From NCBI RefSeq assembly GCF_036785885.1, contig NC_092324.1, positions 31,175,001 to 31,239,000 of the forward strand: a DNA stretch of 64,000 nt, written 5' to 3'. The notes beneath the pieces were generated by a model, which was given only the letters and a program-made list of their open reading frames with translations, was not told where the DNA came from and did not search any database. Of this stretch, positions 58,751-64,000 are shown one piece after another. The stretch's first letter is position 1. Every line of letters starts with the position of its first letter. This DNA is from Coffea arabica (lineage: Eukaryota > Streptophyta > Magnoliopsida > Gentianales > Rubiaceae). Position numbers and translations under genes: made by a program.

Positions 58751-59791
58751 GGGTTATTATTACTTTATCTCCTTAACGTTCGATTTTAGTATCAATTTTC
58801 CCTTTAACGTTATCTTTTAGTCACTTTATCCCAAAATTAATGGTTAAACTTAACGAAATTTGTTAATTAAAGTAAAAAAACAAGTTTAGCCCTTAAAGAT
58901 ATTATTATTTTACCCCCATAAACTATAGTTTCAATATCAATTTACCCCCTAAAATTATTTTTTAGGTAATTTATCCCACAATTAAACCAATTTAGCAAGT
59001 TAAAAAACTTTGGAAGAAAGTACCCTCTTCTTTGTATAATAAAAACAATAAAAAATTTAGAGTGGATATTCTCCTCTTTAGTATCAAAAAAAAAGTCAAA
59101 GTATTAATTTCTTACTTCTTGACAATCTTATTAATATTAAAAAAGTAGAAAGATCGAAAGGGGGAGAGAGAGATAGAGAGAGAGCTCAATTCTTTTTTTA
59201 GAAAATATAAATAAGAAAGAATTAAATATTTTTATTATTTTAAAATTATTTCACTTTACTGTTTACCACCAGATTTCAATCCTAATTCCAACAACCTTAA
59301 ATTAATACGATAATGTTAAATTTTTTTTCTTTGCAAAATCTAATTTTCTGTCTCCTTCTTTCCTATCTCTTTTTCTTTTCATAGTATTAATAAGTGTGAA
59401 AAAAGAAATTTGAGAAAACTCTTTTATTTTTATATTTTTGGATCTCTTAAAGTGAAAAAAAAAAGAATAATCATTCTAAATTTTTTATTTTTAATTATAT
59501 ATATAAGGGTAAATATATTTTAAAATTTTTTTACCATAATAGTTAGATTAATGATGAAGTAAAATGTCAAAAAAATAATGTTAGAAATTAAATCGATTAT
59601 ATCACTATAATTTAAAGGAATAAAGTAATAATAACAATGTAGTAATGCTATAGAATAAAAGGGTATTTTTGTCCAAAATTTCTTAATATGTTGAGTTGAA
59701 TTACTTATGGGGGTGAAATAATTAAAAGATAACGTTACTAGTAAAACTGATAGTAGTGATATAGTTTAAGGAGGTAAAGTGATAATAACCC
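58751..59791. mobile_element. Non-autonomous element with 26-bp inverted ends
   Basis: Starts GGGTTATTATTACTTTATCT and ends AGGTAAAGTGATAATAACCC; the ends pair over ~26 bp (through CTCCTTAA / TTAAGGAG). Inner arms hold AACGTTATCTTTTAG / TTAAAAGATAACGTT. The 1041-bp interior is AT-rich and non-coding. Possible 9-bp flanks, TTATAATTC and TTATTATTA, match only in part. It inserted just upstream of the coiled-coil gene. Confidence 0.75.
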
Positions 59792-60606
59792 TTATTATTA
59801 TTATTAAAACGAGTCAAAGGGTATTATTTTTCAAGGTTTTTCATGGTCGTCACGTGCTATGAGCATGTTTTTAGTAGTTTCATTTTTTCTACTTTATTAT
59901 TGATGATCTAGCCACGTGAGCTACGCATGATTTGGTGTTTTCCTCTTTTGTGTGTCGTCTTCACGTCTCAATGGTCTCTAGAAAAAGTTTCCAGATTCCT
60001 TTCCTTAATGGAGTAATCTTCTGAGCTGTTCTAATTACTTCGTGGATTGGGCCTATACACTTAATTGTATCCATTGTTTGGTTCAATCGGAAATGATGTC
60101 TCTTCTGGTCATTTGGGTTGGGAATTTTGTCTATCCTCTACCATTTTTCGTTTTGCCCATTTCACTCTATTGTGGTTTTGGATCAAGCATTCCCTTTCTT
60201 GCGCCCGCTAGATTTCTTGCAGCTATTTTTCTTTCTCTTGGTCGATTTCACCGAGGATTCAATGTTTGTGTCTTGTTTGTGCTAATATTTTGAGCCTTTG
60301 GCTTTTGTTTCCCCAATCTGCACTTTCCTACTTCCAAATATGAAGATGAAGCTACTGATTTTATTGCCTTCCACTTTTAAGTTTTTTTTATCACTGGATC
60401 TGTGTTTTTGCTTGTTCCCTTTTTTTGGTTCTTATTTATTTGTTTCGTTTTCACTTTTCAACTGTGAAGATGAAGATACTAATTCGACTACATTCCACTT
60501 TTCAATTTTTTTGTCATTGAATATGTGTTTTGCTTGTTCCCTTTTTTTGGTTCTTGTTTTTTTATTTAGTTTTTTGTTTACTTCATTTCAATTGACGGGT
60601 TCTTTT
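59792..60606. other. Intergenic, with a ~123-bp tandem duplication
   Basis: GAAGATGAAGMTACTRATT through GCTTGTTCCCTTTTTTTGG occurs at ~60342-60440 and again at ~60466-60560. Plus-strand open frames of 83 and 145 codons (60042-60293, 60298-60735) are T-rich and lack motifs. No gene is supported. Confidence 0.5.
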
Positions 60607-62513
60607 TGTATCAATGCAAGTTTAATTCCGAATTTACACCCGTTGGACTGCAAGTATACAGGTCGCAATTGTAGTACGAGATGTGTATCGGGTCGATCCC
60701 ACGAGGAGCAATTTAAAACAATTATTAGATACTAATTTACTCTATTATTTAGACTCACAATTAATTTGAGCAGAAACTTCAGATTTTAATTCAACTACAA
60801 AAATTCTTAAATAGATAAATGCAATATCTCAAGGGGAGTAGAATTCACTAAATATTAAGATCTAGGGATGTAGATTCCACTTATGACACAAAAGATCTAA
60901 AATGAATTAATTCAACACTTGTTACTGCTCTTGTTTAACCAAGGATTCATTTCCAGAAATACCAAAATCACATTCTCATGATAATAATGGGTTAAAACAG
61001 ATTAGTTTGTCCTAATCTCTTGGTAAATACTAAATCTGTTCTTATTCACACATGAAATGCAGATTTCATCCACTTGAACGTATTTCTATTCTCATGAATA
61101 TACAACTCAAGTTCTACTTGTGTCATTCCATTATTTTTACCATTTCTCAATGAATAAAAATAACTATAAACCTGCTATTGGTGATCAAGCAACAACAAGT
61201 AATCCAACATACACAAGTAGATAAGTTAATACAAGACATAACAAGAATGAATAACAATCACTTCATATCATTTGGCCATAAGTTTCATCTACTCCCTAGA
61301 TAAAGAAAATTAGCTACTCATGAATGATAAAACACTCATAACTTCATTAATGTAAATCATCATGAATTACAAATACAAACAGAGTAAAGAAAGTCTTAGC
61401 CAAGATATGGTGAAGCCTTCCAAAAATCTCCTTTGTCTTGAACTTAGATGATTACAAGATGAAATCCCAATTGCCCCTTGCAAGTCCTAGGTAGAGAGAA
61501 TATGTTTTTCTGTAAGAAACTAAGCTACGAATGGCTCTCAGATCTCTCCCCATATCTCTGCATAAAAAAAACACTCAAATGCTCCATTTTTCCAAGTCAA
61601 ATTCTCTCCTTTGATTCCCAAATCTCCACTTTGTTAGCATAGTCAAAAACCAATATTTTTGACTTGAAAATAAGCCACTTTTCTTGCCCTTTTGTCTTCT
61701 GAAGCATGTGCACCGAATTCCCTTGCATCTTATAGCTGGAAAGTGGTATGAACACAAGAGAATTGACTGAGTCAAATTGCAGAATTTCGGCTATAAAACG
61801 CGCCTACACAAAACGCGGTTACAAGTCACGTTTTGTGTACTCGCGTATTCACTTTGGCCTTACTTCATCTGCGATTTTCTCTATCATAAAGGCCGAACTA
61901 GCTTTTGTGCAAAACACAAAGGTTGTAGCCCTTTGAGTTAGCTTTCCAATGCTTCAAGAATCATCCAAATCGGAGCTTTGTAGCCTGAGATATGATCGAA
62001 ATACTGTCACCTGTTCAAACCTCTGTTTTAACTTCCGACCACAGGGTGCAGCTTCTGTATTCCAGCTTTTTGTCCATGAAGATGGCAGAACTGGATTTCG
62101 ATGTCTTCATACAAATTGTAGATCTCTTTCTTAGCTTTAAAATGGTATAAAGATCACCTCAATCCGATGAGTGTAGCTCCAGATATGATCAAAATATTGA
62201 AGAGTGTCAAAACTGCCTTGAAGTGCAATTCTTCACTTGAACATTTTTCACTTCATTTTTCTTTTCACCACTTAAATTCATCACCAAATCTCTATTTTTC
62301 ACCTCAATTGACCTCCTTTGGTGATTGATTCATTATTCCTGCATAAAAATGAAGTTTTTACTATTAAAATCAATAGAAATGCAATATTATCCACTTTTAC
62401 CAAAAATATATAATTTTACCAAAAACCTCTTTATTTTATTTATAAAACTAAATAATCAACTCAAAATTAACTAATAAAATGCACTTAAAAATACGTAAAA
62501 TAAACTCTTATCA
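60607..62513 (-). repeat. Gypsy-type 3' LTR (about 1.9 kb)
   Basis: Minus strand: begins TGATAAGAGTTTATTTTACG at 62513, directly after a polypurine tract (AAGTGTGGGGGTATT, 62528-62514), and ends GCATTGATACA at 60607, giving TG...CA termini. It contains CTGCAAGTATACAGG and GATCCCACGAGGAGC (plus strand, ~60652-60710), words frequent in plant gypsy LTR regions. The partner LTR lies beyond the window, so the 60607 end is unverified. Confidence 0.6.
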
Positions 62514-64000
62514 AATACCCCCACACTTGAATCATTGCTTGTCCTCAAGCAATATAAAATTCCAACTATCAATGATCCAAAAATTGAAAATAAACATATG
62601 TAGTATTTCAACTCCATTTCCTTGAATCAAGGTAAATAACCCTTATGTGATCTTTCCATTAAGTTCAAGTACTCATAATATCAAGCAAAGAAGAGCCAAG
62701 TATACCATAATTTTACCAATTCAACTCAACTTCTTATTTTTATCCAATTTCGTAAGCAAGCAACTCCTATAGTCAATAAAGATGCTAACTAATCTCATGA
62801 TCAACTTCTTATTTTTCTTAAAGAGGGATTTAATTTACTTTTTATTTATTTATTTATTTATTTATTTATTTTATATATTTTAAGGGTTAAATATTACTTA
62901 AGTTGTGAAAAATGCCTTTGACGCGAAGATCAACATTTTTAGATGCAGATCCCCGGTTACTCAACATTTCACATACTCAAGTTGCTTTGCATACTCTTAA
63001 TTCAAGTACCTTTTTACGCGAATGTCGACATTTGTAGATGCCAACCCCCGGTTACTCGGTACGAGAATCATTGGAGTAGAATAACCATTTTTTTTATATA
63101 TATATATATATATAATAAAATTCCCTCTAAGAGTAATCATGAGAAGAGTATGACACTTATTAACCATATTAATTTCTTATCTTATAAAATTAGATAAAAA
63201 GAAGAATTTTCATCAAATATACAAAATATAGGCATAATTTTCTCCACTTTACTAGATATACTTTCCTATAGATGTAAAAATTATAATCACATAAAAATCA
63301 TTCCCAATTTTCATGAGAAAAGAAGTATCAAAACCGCATATATTTATTTCAAAAGGATAAGTGACAAAATTTTATTTATTTATTATAGTTAATAACATAT
63401 ATATGTATAAGGTTTTGGAAAAATTTTGACAGAATCTCCCCTTAAAAGTGGACTAAAACTCCCTGCCAGCAACCACAAGAAACACCATTTAAGCACAAGA
63501 ATTATATCAAACACAACTAAAACCACAAGTATCACACATATTTCTCCCCCCACACTTAAATTACACATTGTCCTCAATGTGTAGGGAAGAAATGAAACAA
63601 AAGAAGAAAAGAAAAGAAAGAAGTACTCCCCAAGTCAATGGCTGAGATCCTTATCAGCCACTAATCACGAACCACTGTCAAAATACAAGTACCTACCACA
63701 TAGAAAACAGAAAAATAAAATGAAGTTAAACATCTTAAGTTCCACAAGTTAAGATAATTAGGCAAGCAAGTTCATCAACTAAAGATAGCTTCTGCAGTGT
63801 GCCAAGTCAGTCATCCCCCTCGGCATCATCGTCATCCTCTGCATCACGATTGGGCGGTGGATGAATGCCCAAATGATCTTCAATTCGGCTTAGACGATTA
63901 TGGAGTAAAAATGAAGATTTGTGAGTTGGGTAGAAGGAAAAAGGAAAAACGCGGCTGGAAAAATGGAAAAGTGAAGAAATGTTCTGGAAATCGCGTTTTT
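62514..64000 (-). mobile_element. 3' internal part of the same gypsy-type element, incomplete
   Basis: Contains two polypurine/hairpin motifs: CCCCCACACTT followed by ATTGCTTG-TCCT-CAAGCAAT (62518-62553), and the similar CCCCCCACACTT followed by ACATTG-TCCT-CAATGT (~63546-63583). A ~43-bp unit, with GATGCAGATCCCCGGTTACT or its variant, is present twice at 62921 and 63016. There is also a TA run at ~63097. Apart from the short open frame at the right edge, it is non-coding. Confidence 0.55.
63807..64000 (-). CDS. C-terminal end of a retroelement open frame, partial
   Basis: The minus-strand frame open from the window edge to a TGA at 63807-63809 ends NRLSRIEDHLGIHPPPNRD followed by an acidic tail (AEDDDDAEGDD). 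Acidic, RIEDHLG-type endings of this sort occur in open frames of plant gypsy elements near the 3' polypurine tract. Only ~64 codons are visible and the upstream part is S/F/P-rich, so where true coding begins is uncertain. Confidence 0.35.
   Translation of the reverse strand, partial: KRDFQNISSLFHFSSRVFPFSFYPTHKSSFLLHNRLSRIEDHLGIHPPPNRDAEDDDDAEGDD

Noticed and set aside
1..64000. CRISPR array, tRNA, rRNA or bacterial operon
   Set aside because: No spacer-repeat structure, cloverleaf or rRNA signature was found; the tandem repeats have no unique spacers and the genome is plainly that of a plant.

Overview
This window is nuclear DNA of a flowering plant, most likely a eudicot. It is AT-rich and intron-bearing, and it is crowded with plant-type transposable elements: L1-type LINEs with a DUF4283/zinc-knuckle ORF1, Ty1-copia and Ty3-gypsy remnants, Helitron, CACTA, hAT and Mutator-like elements, and a SINE. 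The genus cannot be fixed from sequence alone. An asterid such as coffee would fit the gag-only retroelement, but that is a guess. No bacterial features, CRISPR arrays, rRNA or tRNA genes were found.

Only two host genes are well supported. (1) 11328-12557 (+) is an intronless gene for a peroxisomal-type sarcosine/pipecolate oxidase, a 409-residue FAD enzyme. (2) 46071-58290 (-) holds eight coding exons of a very large coiled-coil protein (2629 residues by my splice model) with a C-terminal membrane anchor. It belongs to the plant TNO1-like (TGN-localized SYP41-interacting protein) / At4g31570-like group. One exon of 5565 bp carries most of it. The two genes are about 33 kb apart and show no functional link.

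Layout: 1-5290, decayed LINE (-). 5811-9797, a run of non-autonomous inverted-repeat elements, with a SINE nested in the first. 9831-9886, (TA)28. 11328-12557, oxidase gene. 13270-13500, possible SINE. 14518-15234, Mutator-like MITE. 16702-18416, Helitron. 19109-23500, two mirror-image arrays of a ~106-bp repeat surrounding a CACTA-like element. 24270-25095, a ~210-bp tandem array. 26480-39010, a nested retroelement cluster: copia remnants, a gag-only gypsy element whose two LTRs are inverted relative to each other, a hAT MITE, and a 3.8-kb copia element with perfect 5-bp target duplications that interrupts an older dispersed repeat. 39416-42330, 5'-truncated LINE (+) with a 16-bp target duplication. 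43425-44309, Mutator-like MITE with a perfect 9-bp target duplication. 45000-58560, the coiled-coil gene. 58751-59791, inverted-repeat element. 60607-64000, the 3' LTR and internal 3' part of a gypsy-type element running off the right edge.

The most unusual structure is the gag-only element at 29375-33673. Its primer-binding site abuts the U3 end of one LTR instead of the U5 end, and both outer ends are U5 ends. This is the arrangement expected if a cDNA integrated into itself at its own LTR/PBS boundary. The mirrored repeat arrays at 19.1-23.5 kb are the second structure worth attention. I found no convincing new multi-gene system; most of the window is layered transposon history.
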